Of a DNA stretch of 64,000 nt, positions 1 to 8,506 are shown one piece after another; the first letter of the stretch is position 1; each line of letters begins with the position of its first letter. The DNA is from Sphingomonas sp. HF-S4. GTDB taxonomy: Bacteria > Pseudomonadota > Alphaproteobacteria > Sphingomonadales > Sphingomonadaceae. The translations under genes and the position numbers were made by a program. Under the pieces are notes generated by a model that searched no databases, was not told the DNA's origin, and worked only from the letters and a program-made list of their open reading frames with translations. The stretch is from positions 434,001 to 498,000 of the forward strand of contig NZ_JAWJEJ010000001.1 in NCBI RefSeq assembly GCF_032911445.1, read 5' to 3'.

Positions 1-525
1 CGCTTCGTCGACGGCCGCACCGACGTGATGACCTACATGACCGCGCCGCTGACCGCCCCGGTCCGCGTCTCGGGCGCACCGCTCGCCAACCTGTTCGCCA
101 AGACCACGGGCACCGACGGCGACTTCGTCGTCAAGGTGATCGACGTCTATCCCGACGAGGTCGCGAGCAAGAAGGAGATGGGCGGGTTCCAGCTTCCGAT
201 CAGCATGGACATCTTCCGCGGCCGCTATCGCAACAGCTTCTCCAAGCCCGAGCCGATCCCGGCGAACAAGGTCCAGCAATACAAGTTCCGCCTGCCGAGC
301 GTGAACCACGTCTTCCAGCCGGGGCATCGGATCATGGTCCAGGTCCAGTCGAGCCAGTTCCCGGTCTATGATCGCAACCCGCAGAAATATGTCGACAACA
401 TCTTCTTCGCCAAGCCGTCCGACTATCAGAAGGCGACGATCACGCTGATGTATGGCGGGGCGCAATCGAGCAGCGTGCTGCTGCCGGTGGTGCCGCTCGA
501 TCAAAGCGCGGCGATGGCGAAATAG
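1..525 (+). CDS. CocE/NonD family hydrolase, C-terminal part (5' end outside window)
   Basis: The reading frame is open from base 1 and stops at TAG 523-525, so only the last 174 residues are visible. They resemble the C-terminal beta-sandwich (X-Pro dipeptidyl-peptidase C-terminal domain) of CocE/NonD hydrolases, the family of cocaine esterase and glutaryl-7-ACA acylase. Typical elements are an 'APLTAPVRVSGAP' strand, 'DGDFVVKVIDVYPD', and 'VNHVFQPGHRIMVQVQSSQFP' split over a later strand pair. The serine hydrolase core and any signal peptide lie upstream of the window, so the substrate cannot be judged. These enzymes are usually exported or periplasmic esterases or peptidases. A GC-rich hairpin follows 8 bases after the stop. 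Confidence 0.8.
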   Translation, partial: RFVDGRTDVMTYMTAPLTAPVRVSGAPLANLFAKTTGTDGDFVVKVIDVYPDEVASKKEMGGFQLPISMDIFRGRYRNSFSKPEPIPANKVQQYKFRLPSVNHVFQPGHRIMVQVQSSQFPVYDRNPQKYVDNIFFAKPSDYQKATITLMYGGAQSSSVLLPVVPLDQSAAMAK

Positions 526-532
526 TCCTGAA

Positions 533-562
533 CCCTCACCCCTGCGTGCGCGGGGGTGAGGG
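533..562. repeat. Intergenic palindrome, 10-bp perfect arms
   Basis: CCCTCACCCC and GGGGTGAGGG form perfect 10-bp arms around a 10-base loop, immediately after the stop of the CocE/NonD gene. It resembles the pyrimidine/purine palindromes seen elsewhere in the window (4757, 40594, 51774, 52194). It has no T-tract, so it is better read as a dispersed palindromic repeat than as an intrinsic terminator. Confidence 0.55.
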
Positions 563-578
563 CCTGCGAGCAGGCGCG

Positions 579-1268
579 CTACTTCCCCAATCCCGAAAAC
601 ATCGAAGCCTTGCCCGGCACCAGCGTCACGCAGAACACGCTCTGAGTCGCCGGATCGACGCAGTCGGTCGCGGCTTTCTTTCCCTTGAAGCCGCAGAACG
701 CGACCTCCTCGGTCACGTCGGGGAGTTCGATCGAAACGATCGCATTGCTGCCCGGTGCCAGCGGCTTCACCGCCGCGGTATACACATTGATCGCCAGCGC
801 CATCTTCTCGAAAGCGTCGTCGATCACGCTTTTGAGGATCTCGTCCTGCGTCTTGCCGCCGACTGCATTGTTGAGAAGCTTGTCCTTGTCGACATCGGCG
901 CCCCACAGCACCTTGCCCAGCAACGTTGCTTCCTCGGATGTGACGGTACCCTTGTTCTCGATGTTGACGATCAGCATCCGCTCGCCGGAAAGATAGGATG
1001 CCCCGACGATCCGTAGATTGGGCGAGGGCAGGGCGTTGATCGATATTGAGAGGTTCACCGGCCGTCCGTCGGGCAGCGCCTTGGTGATTCGCAGGGGCAC
1101 CCCTGGGCGCACCGCCTGACCTCGCGCGACTTCGGACGCCGCTGCGGCGCGTAGCGGCATCGCCTTGATCGTGCCGCGTACGGCACCACGCTGTGCCGCC
1201 GCTGGCCCTGTGGTTGCGAGCATCGCCGCGACGATGGCCAGTCCAGCCAGCGGATAATCGATACGCAT
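579..1268 (-). CDS. Exported hypothetical protein
   Basis: This is a 229-residue protein with a clear N-terminal Sec signal: a charged start, a hydrophobic stretch around residues 8-20, and an AAAQ-type cleavage region near residues 23-26. The mature part shows no motif I recognise. It contains a few cysteines near the C-terminus (CGFKG..., ...DCVD, FCVTL) that could form a disulphide, and an alternation suggestive of beta strands. It lies tail-to-tail with the CocE/NonD gene and is divergent from the following DUF4440-like gene, so it looks monocistronic. Function unknown. The ATG is supported by the signal peptide. Confidence 0.65.
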   Translation of the reverse strand: MRIDYPLAGLAIVAAMLATTGPAAAQRGAVRGTIKAMPLRAAAASEVARGQAVRPGVPLRITKALPDGRPVNLSISINALPSPNLRIVGASYLSGERMLIVNIENKGTVTSEEATLLGKVLWGADVDKDKLLNNAVGGKTQDEILKSVIDDAFEKMALAINVYTAAVKPLAPGSNAIVSIELPDVTEEVAFCGFKGKKAATDCVDPATQSVFCVTLVPGKASMFSGLGK

Positions 1269-1388
1269 CTATTCCTCCCTCCAGGCGACGTGCCTGCCGA
1301 AAGCCAGACGGATGCGCTTTCCGGATCCGGACATTGGCTTTTCCGACCAGGAGTGTGCTACGCAAATAATACACAACGGGAGTCGGCG

Positions 1389-1862
1389 ATGAAGTACTGG
1401 ATTTCGGCATTTGCCTTGTTGGGCCTGCCCGCCGCTGCCGCCGCGCAGTCGGTCTCTGCCGACGAAGCTGCCGTCCGCGCCGCCGACGCCAGATTCTGGT
1501 CCGCTTTCAATGCCTGCGACGCCAAGGCGATGGATCGGCTCTTCACTGACGATATCGAGTTCTACCATGACCGCACGGGTCTCACCGCCGGTCGCACGGC
1601 GGTGGTCGCCTCGCTGGTCAGCGGCCCCTGCGGCACGCCGGGCCTCCATCTACGCCGCGAAGGCGTCGCCGGCACGCTGCGCTACGATCCGGTGCCGCGT
1701 ACCGGCGCAATCCTCACCGGCGAGCACCGTTTCTACGCGAAACAGGGCGCTGCTCCCGAAGAACTCGATGGACAGGCCAGCTTTGCAAACGTCTGGGTGC
1801 GCCAAGGCGATGCGTGGAAAATGCGCCGCGTGCTCAGCTATGCGCACGGCCCGGCGCGGTGA
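1389..1862 (+). CDS. Exported SnoaL/DUF4440-like protein
   Basis: The protein has 157 residues with a signal peptide (residues 1-20, ending AAAAAQ). It then has an NTF2-like cone-fold segment: 'ADARFWSAFNACDAKAMDRLF' split around 'FTDDIEFYHD', and a C-terminal 'FANVWVRQGDAWKM' strand pair typical of DUF4440/SnoaL proteins. Members of this fold bind small ligands or act as isomerases or hydrolases, but many have no known activity, and no catalytic role can be assigned here. ATG 1389 is preferred over upstream in-frame codons because it places the signal peptide at the N-terminus. Confidence 0.75.
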   Translation: MKYWISAFALLGLPAAAAAQSVSADEAAVRAADARFWSAFNACDAKAMDRLFTDDIEFYHDRTGLTAGRTAVVASLVSGPCGTPGLHLRREGVAGTLRYDPVPRTGAILTGEHRFYAKQGAAPEELDGQASFANVWVRQGDAWKMRRVLSYAHGPAR

Positions 1863-1942
1863 GCTCCGCGGAGTACTTCCCCGCCTATCGGCGTGATGCT
1901 ACGCCAACACACATCCCGATTCTCCTGATGGAGTTCCTTCGC

Positions 1943-3337
1943 ATGCAGAAATGGAGCCTCGCGCTCGCGCTGGCCGCTACCAGCCTGTCGGCCCCGGCAA
2001 TCGCCCAGCCGGCCCCCGCGGCGACGCAGAAGCTGCATGTCGACATGCAGTATTTCACGCTGCCCAACGGCCTGAAGGTGGTGCTCGCCAAGGATACGAT
2101 CGCGCCGACGGTGACGATCGCGGTCTATTACGGCATCGGCTTTCGCGTCGAACCGCGTGAGCGCACCGGCTTCGCGCATCTGTTCGAGCATCTGATGTTC
2201 CAGGGATCGAAGCACGCGCCGAAGGGCGTTTTCGACAAGACCGTCACCAACGCCGGCGGGATCAACAACGGCTCGACCCGCTTCGATTTCACCAATTACT
2301 ATGAAGTGCTGCCGTCGAGCGCGCTGGACCGCATGCTGTGGCTCGAGGCCGATCGCATGGCGAACCCGGTGATCGACCAGGCGGTGCTCGAGAACCAGCA
2401 GGGCGTCGTCGGCAACGAGGTCAAGGTCAACGTCCTCAACCAGCCCTACAGCACCTGGCCGTGGATCGACTTGCCGATGCTCGCCAACACCAATTGGTAC
2501 AATAGCCACAATTTCTACGGCGACTTGAAGGAGATCGAGGCGGCGACAGTGCCCGACGCCAAGTCCTTTTTCGAGGCATTCTATCGCCCGAGCAACGCCG
2601 TCCTCGTCGTCGCCGGCGATCTCGATTATGCCGCCACTCGCGCGGCGATCGAGAAGTATTTCGCGCCGATCAGCAAGAAGCCCGCGGTGGTCCAGCCCGA
2701 CATCTCCGAGCCGCGCCAGACCGCAGAGAAGTATAAGAGCCGCGTCGATGCGCTCGCACCCAAGCCGGGCTACGCCGCGGGCTATCACGTGCCCGAGCGC
2801 CTCACCCCCGAATGGTATGCGATGGGGCTGATCGACCAGATCCTGGTCCAGGGCGACGACAGCCGGCTCTACACCAAGCTCGTCCAGCAGACCGGCATCG
2901 CCGGCGAGATTGGGGGCGGGATCAACGGCGACCTCGGCAACATGTTCAACTATCGCGGGCCAATGCTGTGGAGCTTCAGCTTCACGCATGACCCGACGCA
3001 CACGCCCGCGCAGATCACCAAGGCGGTGGACGAGGTGATCGAGGGCATTCGCGCCAAGCCGGTGACCGCAGTCGAACTCGCGCGCGCGAAGACCAAGATG
3101 CGATCGGACCTTTATGGCGAGATCGACGGCGGCGGGCGGGTCGGGCTGGTCGACCTGCTCGCGGTCCATGCGCTGTTCGACAACGATCCCCAGGCGATCA
3201 ACCGCATCGAGGAGGGGTTCGCCAAGGTCACCCCCGCGCTGATCCAGAAGACCGCGCAGGAATATCTCCGGAAGACCAATCGCTCGGTCTATGTCGTCGA
3301 GCCCGGTGCGAAGGGCGCCGCACAGGGAGGCAAGTGA
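1943..3337 (+). CDS. M16 family zinc peptidase, catalytic member
   Basis: This is a 464-residue insulinase/pitrilysin-family (M16) protein with a signal peptide (residues 1-22), predicted periplasmic. The inverted zinc motif HLFEH lies at residues 79-83. The third zinc ligand candidate is E159, in 'VVGNEVK', at the usual spacing of about 76 residues. A C-terminal homologous half follows. Start: ATG 1943 is preceded by GGAG at 1930-1933 and puts the signal peptide first; an in-frame ATG at 1928 would add five residues. Its stop is one base from the ATG of a second M16 gene, so the two probably form a heterodimeric peptidase. Confidence 0.92.
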   Translation: MQKWSLALALAATSLSAPAIAQPAPAATQKLHVDMQYFTLPNGLKVVLAKDTIAPTVTIAVYYGIGFRVEPRERTGFAHLFEHLMFQGSKHAPKGVFDKTVTNAGGINNGSTRFDFTNYYEVLPSSALDRMLWLEADRMANPVIDQAVLENQQGVVGNEVKVNVLNQPYSTWPWIDLPMLANTNWYNSHNFYGDLKEIEAATVPDAKSFFEAFYRPSNAVLVVAGDLDYAATRAAIEKYFAPISKKPAVVQPDISEPRQTAEKYKSRVDALAPKPGYAAGYHVPERLTPEWYAMGLIDQILVQGDDSRLYTKLVQQTGIAGEIGGGINGDLGNMFNYRGPMLWSFSFTHDPTHTPAQITKAVDEVIEGIRAKPVTAVELARAKTKMRSDLYGEIDGGGRVGLVDLLAVHALFDNDPQAINRIEEGFAKVTPALIQKTAQEYLRKTNRSVYVVEPGAKGAAQGGK

Positions 3338-3338
3338 G

Positions 3339-4748
3339 ATGAAGCGCGTCCTGCTCGCGAGCCTGCTCGCCATCGCCGCCGCCACGCCTGCACTCGCGCA
3401 GGATTTCCCGCCGCCGCCGCCGGTGGGCGAACCCAAGCCGTTCAAGCTGCCGGCGACCGAGACCTTCAGCCTGCCCAACGGCATGCAGGTCACGCTCGTA
3501 CCCTATGGCATCGCGCCCAAGGTGGTGGTGTCGCTGCGCGTCCGCGCGGGCAACGTCACCGAAGGCGACGCGACCTGGCTCGCGGACCTGACCGCGGCGA
3601 TGATGAAGGAAGGCGCCGCGGGCCGCAGCGCCGGCGAGCTCGCCACCACCGCGGCGAGCATGGGCGGCGACCTCAATGTCGGCGCGGGCCAGCAGGCGAC
3701 GCAGATCACGATGAACGTGCTGTCGGAGTTCGCGCCCGCCGCGGTCCAACTGATCGGCCATGTCGCGATCCGGCCCGATCTGCCGGCGAGCGAGCTCGCC
3801 CGCGTGAAGGCCAATCTCGGCCGGCAGCTCTCGGTAGCGCTGTCGCAGCCGGGAACGCTAGCGGATGTCGCGCTCGCCCGGACGATCTACGGGCCCAACC
3901 ATCCCTATGGCCGCGTCGTGCCGAGCGCCGCGCAGCTTTCCGGCTACACGATCGACCAGATCAAAGCGTTTCATGCCGGCCAGTTCGGCGCGAAGCGCGC
4001 GCATCTTTACATCGCCGGCAAGTTCGATGCCGCCGCGGTCAAGGTGTCGATCGCCAAGGCATTCGGCGGCTGGGCCTCGGGTCCCGACCCGCTCAAGCTC
4101 GACGCACCCCACCAGGCGGGGCCACGGGTGATCCTGATCGACCGCCCCGATGCGCCGCAGACCACGTTGCGCCTGTCGTTCGATGCGGCGAATGCCGGCA
4201 CCGATGCCGACATCCCGCAGCGCGTGACCAATTCGCTGCTCGGCGGCGCGTTCAGCTCGCGCATCACCACCAATATCCGCGAGACCAAGGGATACACTTA
4301 TTCCCCAGGCTCGGGTGTCGCGTTCAACCCCGGCGATGCGCTGTGGACCTTCGATGCCGACGTGACGACCAACGTCACCGGCGCGGCGCTGACCGAAGTG
4401 TTCAAGGAAATCCGCCGGATGCAGACCGAGCCGGCTCCGGAGGAGGAGTCCAAGGGCATCCGCACCTATATGGCGGGGCTGTTCGCGATCCAGAACTCGA
4501 CCTCGCCTTCGCTGGTCAACACACTGGCGACGCGCGACACGCTCGGCCTGCCCGGCGACTGGACCGATCGCTATGTGCCGGCGGTGCTCGCGGTCGATCC
4601 CGCGGCGATGATGGCTTCGGCCAAGGCGAGCTACCCGCTCGACAAGCTGGTGCTGGTGGCGGTGGGGGATCTCAAGACCGTCGAGCCCCAGCTCAAGGCG
4701 CTCCCCGAGTTGGCCAAGGTGCCGTTCCAGCGCGTGAGCGTGCCATAA
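3339..4748 (+). CDS. M16 family peptidase, non-catalytic partner
   Basis: This 469-residue exported M16 homologue has a signal peptide ending at about residue 19 (...TPALAQ). The region that should hold HxxEH reads 'WLADLTAAMMKEGAAG', so the zinc site is missing and the subunit is predicted inactive. The C-terminal half keeps the R-Y region ('SSRITTNIRETKGYTYSPGS') that contributes to substrate binding in M16 dimers. A strong ribosome-binding site (GGGAGG, 3325-3330) lies inside the end of the upstream catalytic gene, and only one base separates the two genes. This supports a co-translated active/inactive pair, as in mitochondrial processing peptidase-like bacterial M16 pairs. Confidence 0.9.
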   Translation: MKRVLLASLLAIAAATPALAQDFPPPPPVGEPKPFKLPATETFSLPNGMQVTLVPYGIAPKVVVSLRVRAGNVTEGDATWLADLTAAMMKEGAAGRSAGELATTAASMGGDLNVGAGQQATQITMNVLSEFAPAAVQLIGHVAIRPDLPASELARVKANLGRQLSVALSQPGTLADVALARTIYGPNHPYGRVVPSAAQLSGYTIDQIKAFHAGQFGAKRAHLYIAGKFDAAAVKVSIAKAFGGWASGPDPLKLDAPHQAGPRVILIDRPDAPQTTLRLSFDAANAGTDADIPQRVTNSLLGGAFSSRITTNIRETKGYTYSPGSGVAFNPGDALWTFDADVTTNVTGAALTEVFKEIRRMQTEPAPEEESKGIRTYMAGLFAIQNSTSPSLVNTLATRDTLGLPGDWTDRYVPAVLAVDPAAMMASAKASYPLDKLVLVAVGDLKTVEPQLKALPELAKVPFQRVSVP

Positions 4749-4756
4749 ACCTCAAA

Positions 4757-4778
4757 CCCCTCGCCTTCAGGGGAGGGG
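4757..4778. repeat. Short palindromic repeat fragment
   Basis: CCCCT and AGGGG arms surround seven bases and are followed by AGGGG again. The layout matches the pyrimidine/purine palindromes found next to the nasA start and around the DUF559 gene. It starts nine bases after the stop of the second M16 gene. It is probably a degenerate copy of the same repeat family; a terminator role is not excluded, but there is no T-run. Confidence 0.4.
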
Positions 4779-4866
4779 CTTTCAGGAAATGGGTTCACCT
4801 GCGCCAATCCGCCTCTAAAACACGCCGCGTGCAGATGAAATTCAGGTTGGAGGCGCTAGAGACGTT

Positions 4867-6039
4867 GTGGTGAAGCGCGGGAGGCATTTGATCGGCGGGC
4901 TCTATGGCCTTGCCGCGGCGACGGGGATGGCCGGCGCTGCGCCTGCCGTGCATGCCCAGCAGGATGCACCGACCCCAGTGCCGCTGCCCTCGCAGGCGCG
5001 GCCGAGCACGACGCTCCCCAACGTCACGCCCGAGCGTTTCACGCTGGCGCCTCCCGCGGCAACGCCGACCCCGACGCCCGCGCCGGTCGTCGCGCCGCCG
5101 CCGGTGATCGCGACGCCGAGCGCCACTGCAACGCCGCGCGCGAACGCGCCGGCACGCACGACGCCGACTCCGGCAGCTACGCCCGCGCAGACTCGCCAAT
5201 CGGCTCCGGCGCCTGCGGCAACCCCGACTCCGCTCGCTGCGCCGAGCCCCGCTGTCACCGCAAGCGCGCCCGTTCCGATCGCCACGCCCTCCTCCCAGCC
5301 GCTACCCCAGGCCAGCGCGCCGCCATCGGGCATGCCGGGCTGGCTATGGGCGCTGATCGGCGGCGGCGCGACGGCGCTGGCGATCGGCGGCTTGTGGGCA
5401 TTGCAGCGCCGCCGCAAGTCCGCGGACGACGTGTTCGAGGAAGCGCCCGTCGCCGCGCCGCCGCCGCCACGTCCCGTCGTGCCGCCGCCCGGCATCGCGC
5501 CAGCTGCGTCCGCGCCGCGGGCAGCCCCCGCAGCGCCTTCGGGCGAGCCGTTCGAGCTGATCCTCCGTCCCGGTGGCATCGAAGTCACCGAGCGCGATGT
5601 GCTGCTCGATTTCGAACTGCTGATCGGCAACCTCCAGCCTTCCGCGGCCGAGAATATACGGGTCGCGATGGCGATGATGAGCGCCAATCCCGATCAGGAC
5701 CGTAACATCGCCGGCTATCACGCCAATCCGATGGTCGATCCCGCGGCGCAGGCCTTCGATCTCGCGGCGGGCGCGGGCGGGCGGATGCCGGTACGGCTCG
5801 CTTTGCCGCGCGAACTCGTCCACGTCGTGCAGGTCCATGCCCGGCCGATGTTCGTGCCGATGGTGATGATCGAAGTGAAGTGGCGCGCAGGGATCAGCAT
5901 TCGCCGCTTCGGCGCCGACTTCATGGTCGGCGTCGCGGGGCAGGGGGCCAAGCTCGGCCCGATTTGGCTCGATCGCAACCAGCAGGCGCGCCTGCTCGCC
6001 GCGACGCGCTACCTCCCGCGTGAGGCAGCCGCGGCCTGA
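4867..6039 (+). CDS. Pro/Ala/Thr-rich single-pass membrane protein of unknown function
   Basis: The protein has about 390 residues. It has a signal-like hydrophobic N-terminus (around residues 10-30, ending AHAQ), then a long low-complexity Pro/Ala/Thr linker (about 35-155). One clear transmembrane helix follows ('WLWALIGGGATALAIGGLW', about 159-177) with a positively charged stop (QRRRK). A second Ala/Pro stretch leads to a folded C-terminal domain of about 160 residues ('EPFELILRPGGIEVTERDVLL' split near its start). The topology suggests a periplasmic linker and a cytoplasmic globular domain. I do not recognise the domain. The start is uncertain: GTG 4867 and GTG 4870 are adjacent and neither has a good ribosome-binding site. 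Confidence 0.6.
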   Translation: MVKRGRHLIGGLYGLAAATGMAGAAPAVHAQQDAPTPVPLPSQARPSTTLPNVTPERFTLAPPAATPTPTPAPVVAPPPVIATPSATATPRANAPARTTPTPAATPAQTRQSAPAPAATPTPLAAPSPAVTASAPVPIATPSSQPLPQASAPPSGMPGWLWALIGGGATALAIGGLWALQRRRKSADDVFEEAPVAAPPPPRPVVPPPGIAPAASAPRAAPAAPSGEPFELILRPGGIEVTERDVLLDFELLIGNLQPSAAENIRVAMAMMSANPDQDRNIAGYHANPMVDPAAQAFDLAAGAGGRMPVRLALPRELVHVVQVHARPMFVPMVMIEVKWRAGISIRRFGADFMVGVAGQGAKLGPIWLDRNQQARLLAATRYLPREAAAA

Positions 6040-6042
6040 GCT

Positions 6043-6972
6043 TTAGTGGCGGTGCCGCAGCTTGTGGATCTGGTGAACCACAAAGGCGATCACGCCGCCG
6101 ACGATCAGTCCCAGCACGCCCGACAGTGTCGCGGTGACCAGCCAGCCAAGGAGCCCGCCGCCGCCATGGGCGACGGCTTCGGAGGCGTGGTGGATGATCG
6201 CTTCCGGTGCGTGCCAGCCCAGCACGTTCAGCCCGTGGACCAGGATGCCGCCGCCGACCCAGATCATCGCCGCGGTGCCGACGATCGAGAGGAACCTCAT
6301 CAGCACCGGCATGCCCTTCACCAGCCCGCGGCCAAGCGCCCGCGTCGCCGCGGCTTTGCGCTGGGCAAGATGCAGCCCGATATCGTCCATCTTCACGATC
6401 AGCCCGACCACGCCATAGACGCCGATCGTGATTCCGATGCCGACCACGGCGAGGATTATGCCCTGGGTCAGGATCGATTCCTCCGCGACATCCGCCAGCG
6501 CGATCGCCATGATCTCGGCCGAGAGGATCAGATCGGTGCGGATCGCGCCGCTGACCTTGGACTGCTCGAGCTGCGCCGCACCCATCGGCGCTTCCTCGGC
6601 TTCGGCGTGGCCGCCCACGCCCAGCGCCTCGAGCACCTTCTCTGCGCCCTCGAAGCACAGGAACGCGCCGCCCAGCATCAGCAGCGGGGTGATCGCCCAG
6701 GGTGCGAACGCGCTGAGCAGCAGGGCTGCGGGCAGCAGGATGAACAGCTTGTTGCGCAGCGAGCCCATCGCGATCTTGAAGATGATCGGCAATTCGCGCT
6801 CGGGGCTGAGCCCGACGACGTAGCGCGGGGTCACCGCGGTATCGTCGATCACCACGCCCATCGCCTTGCTGCCCGCCTTGCCCGCGGCCGCGCCGATATC
6901 GTCGAGAGAGGCCGCGGCGAGCTTGGTGATCCCGGCGACGTCGTCGAGCAGCGCTACTAGTCCGGAAGGCAT
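6043..6972 (-). CDS. DUF808 (YedI-type) inner membrane protein
   Basis: The 309-residue multi-pass membrane protein begins 'MPSGLVALLDDVAGITKLAA', the hallmark of the DUF808/YedI family. Hydrophobic segments are visible around residues 80-115, 150-200, 215-245 and 280-300, and the C-terminus is basic (HKLRHRH). The molecular role of the family is not established. Its length matches the family. It lies convergent to the preceding membrane protein (3 bases between stops) and downstream of rplL on the same strand, but a terminator separates it from rplL. It occupies the place where rpoB would be expected. Confidence 0.88.
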   Translation of the reverse strand: MPSGLVALLDDVAGITKLAAASLDDIGAAAGKAGSKAMGVVIDDTAVTPRYVVGLSPERELPIIFKIAMGSLRNKLFILLPAALLLSAFAPWAITPLLMLGGAFLCFEGAEKVLEALGVGGHAEAEEAPMGAAQLEQSKVSGAIRTDLILSAEIMAIALADVAEESILTQGIILAVVGIGITIGVYGVVGLIVKMDDIGLHLAQRKAAATRALGRGLVKGMPVLMRFLSIVGTAAMIWVGGGILVHGLNVLGWHAPEAIIHHASEAVAHGGGGLLGWLVTATLSGVLGLIVGGVIAFVVHQIHKLRHRH

Positions 6973-7062
6973 GCGGTTTCCTGTTCAGGCGAAAGCGATT
7001 CGGGAACGCGCGTCATCTGCGGTTGCTCCGCGCCCGGCAAGTGGCACCACGATGCCTGAACG

Positions 7063-7094
7063 AAAAAGGGCGGCCCCGAAGGACCGCCCTTTCG
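7063..7094 (-). terminator. Intrinsic terminator after rplL
   Basis: Read on the minus strand, AAGGGCGG pairs with CCGCCCTT around a TTCG-containing loop, and a run of five T follows. It begins about 25 bases after the rplL stop. A strong terminator here supports the view that rplJ-rplL transcription ends without reading into rpoBC. Confidence 0.85.
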
Positions 7095-7119
7095 TTCTCT
7101 GCCGTGAAGCAGAAGAAGC

Positions 7120-7497
7120 TTACTTGACCTCGACGGTCGCGCCGGCTTCTTCGAGCTGCTTCTTGATCTTCTCGGCTTCGTCCTTGTTGACGCCTTCCTT
7201 GACGGCCTTGGGAGCCGATTCAACGAGGGTCTTCGCTTCGGTCAGGCCCAGGCCGGTGATCGCGCGGACTTCCTTGATGACGTTGATCTTCTTGCCACCG
7301 TCGCCGGTGAGGATCACGTCGAACTCGGTCTGCTCTTCAGCAGCCGGAGCAGCGGCGCCGCCGCCGGCAGCCGGAGCGGCCGCAACTGCTGCGGCGGCCG
7401 AGACGCCCCACTTCTCTTCGAGAAGCTTCGAGAGCTCGGCGGCTTCGAGAACGGTCAGCTCCGAGAGCGTGTCGACGATTGCGTTAAGGTCAGCCAT
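7120..7497 (-). CDS. rplL: 50S ribosomal protein L7/L12
   Basis: The 125-residue protein begins [20 protein letters not shown]. It has the N-terminal dimerisation domain (1-35), an Ala/Gly-rich hinge (about 36-55), and the C-terminal domain with '[20 protein letters not shown]' and the factor-binding '[16 protein letters not shown]' helices. It forms dimers on L10 in the ribosomal stalk and recruits translational GTPases. The ATG at 7497 is chosen because MADL is the conserved start. It lies 56 bases downstream of rplJ and is followed by a terminator. Confidence 0.98.
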   Translation of the reverse strand: MADLNAIVDTLSELTVLEAAELSKLLEEKWGVSAAAAVAAAPAAGGGAAAPAAEEQTEFDVILTGDGGKKINVIKEVRAITGLGLTEAKTLVESAPKAVKEGVNKDEAEKIKKQLEEAGATVEVK

Positions 7498-7553
7498 GAT
7501 AAACTCCAATCAAATCAGATAGGTTAGGATTTGGTCTCGAACAAAGGGGCCGC

Positions 7554-8069
7554 TTAGGCGGCTTCCTTCTCCGCATGTGCCGAAAGGACGCGCGCGATCT
7601 GCGCGGCCGGCGCCTGGGTGATGGTCGCGAGCTTGGTCGCGGGGGCAACGATGAGCCCCACGATCTTCGCACGCAGCTCATCCAGCGACGGCATCGTCGC
7701 GAGCGCCTTCACGCCCTCCGCATCGAGCAGCTGCGCGCCCATGGCTCCGCCGACGATCTCGAGCTTGTCGTTCGTCTTGGCGAATTCCACCGCGATCTTG
7801 GCCGCAGCCACGGGATCGGTGGAGGTGGCGAGCGCCGTCGGACCCGTGAGCAGGTCCGCGATCACCGAATAATCGGTGCCCTCTGCGGCAATCTTGGCAA
7901 GCTTGTTCTTCGAGACCTTATAGCTCGCACCGGCTGCGCGCATCTTGTTGCGGAGGTCCGTCGATTGCTTGACGGTCATCCCGAGATTGCGGGTGACAAC
8001 CACCACGCCGACCTCGTTGAAGGTGCGATTCAGCTCGGCAACGGCATCAGCCTTCTGGGAACGATCCAT
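7554..8069 (-). CDS. rplJ: 50S ribosomal protein L10
   Basis: The 171-residue protein begins MDRSQKADAVAELN. It includes the conserved 'GASYKVSKNKLAKIA' rRNA-binding segment and the Ala-rich C-terminal helix that carries L7/L12 dimers. It forms the base of the ribosomal stalk. Start ATG 8069 has the ribosome-binding site GAGGAG just upstream on the minus strand; an in-frame upstream codon at 8147 is rejected. The gene forms an operon with rplL and has its own promoter and long leader, separated from rplA by about 4 kb of unrelated genes. Confidence 0.97.
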   Translation of the reverse strand: MDRSQKADAVAELNRTFNEVGVVVVTRNLGMTVKQSTDLRNKMRAAGASYKVSKNKLAKIAAEGTDYSVIADLLTGPTALATSTDPVAAAKIAVEFAKTNDKLEIVGGAMGAQLLDAEGVKALATMPSLDELRAKIVGLIVAPATKLATITQAPAAQIARVLSAHAEKEAA

Positions 8070-8290
8070 GCCGGTCTCCTCGTTAAGGAGCCCCGAGAGG
8101 CTCCGGTTACAACTTGTCCGAGGGGCACGATCATCGCGCCAGGGCATCCCCGGCGTGACCCGAACGCCCGCGCGTGGCGGCCGTCGGTGAAAAATCTGTC
8201 CCCGTCTTGGCGAGAAATCAAGACCGGCAAATCCCGGTCACTCGCTGTCTCGGACGGAACGCAGGCGAGGCGAACCCCATCTGCGAAGGC
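8070..8290 (-). promoter_or_regulatory. Candidate L10 leader (autoregulatory 5' UTR of rplJL)
   Basis: About 215 untranslated bases separate the predicted transcription start from the rplJ ATG. A hairpin with GGAGCC/GGCTCC arms (8087-8104) sits about 18 bases before the start codon, next to the GAGGAG ribosome-binding site. In many bacteria the L10-L12 complex binds its own leader to repress translation. The position and length fit that role, but I cannot fold the whole leader or compare it with the known L10-leader motif here. Confidence 0.5.
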
Positions 8291-8293
8291 GCG

Positions 8294-8321
8294 CACATAG
8301 CGGAATGCGGGGCGGAGTCAA
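8294..8321 (-). promoter_or_regulatory. Sigma70-type promoter for rplJL
   Basis: On the minus strand TTGACT (8316-8321) and TATGTG (8294-8299) are separated by 16 bases. This matches the housekeeping sigma consensus well and shows that rplJL can be transcribed independently of rplKA. The rest of the gap up to the pectate lyase stop at 8507 holds nothing else I can identify. Confidence 0.65.
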
Positions 8322-8506
8322 CCGGTTGGTGCCTGGAGGATCGCCGACGCGAGTCGCCGTAGGACCGGCGCGGCTTAACTTCGCACTTTGCGCATTTATT
8401 CATTCCGAAAATTGCGTGGGCTTGATCGATCGTTGCTTCGGCGTGGAGGAGGTGATTGACGGTTCAAGGAGCGGGCCGGGCCGCGCTCAGGCAATCATGC
8501 GAAATC

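Noticed and set aside
546..1016. Long plus-strand frame opposite the exported hypothetical protein
   Set aside because: Composition (Arg/His/Ala-rich) and lack of a ribosome-binding site mark it as the complement shadow of 579-1268, which has a signal peptide.
1838..3493. 551-residue frame opposite the M16 gene
   Set aside because: Antisense of a clear zinc peptidase; no domain and typical shadow composition in high-GC DNA.
8160..8506. Possible tRNA or small RNA between rplJ and the pectate lyase
   Set aside because: No cloverleaf or T-loop signature found; the only supported elements are the rplJ promoter and leader.
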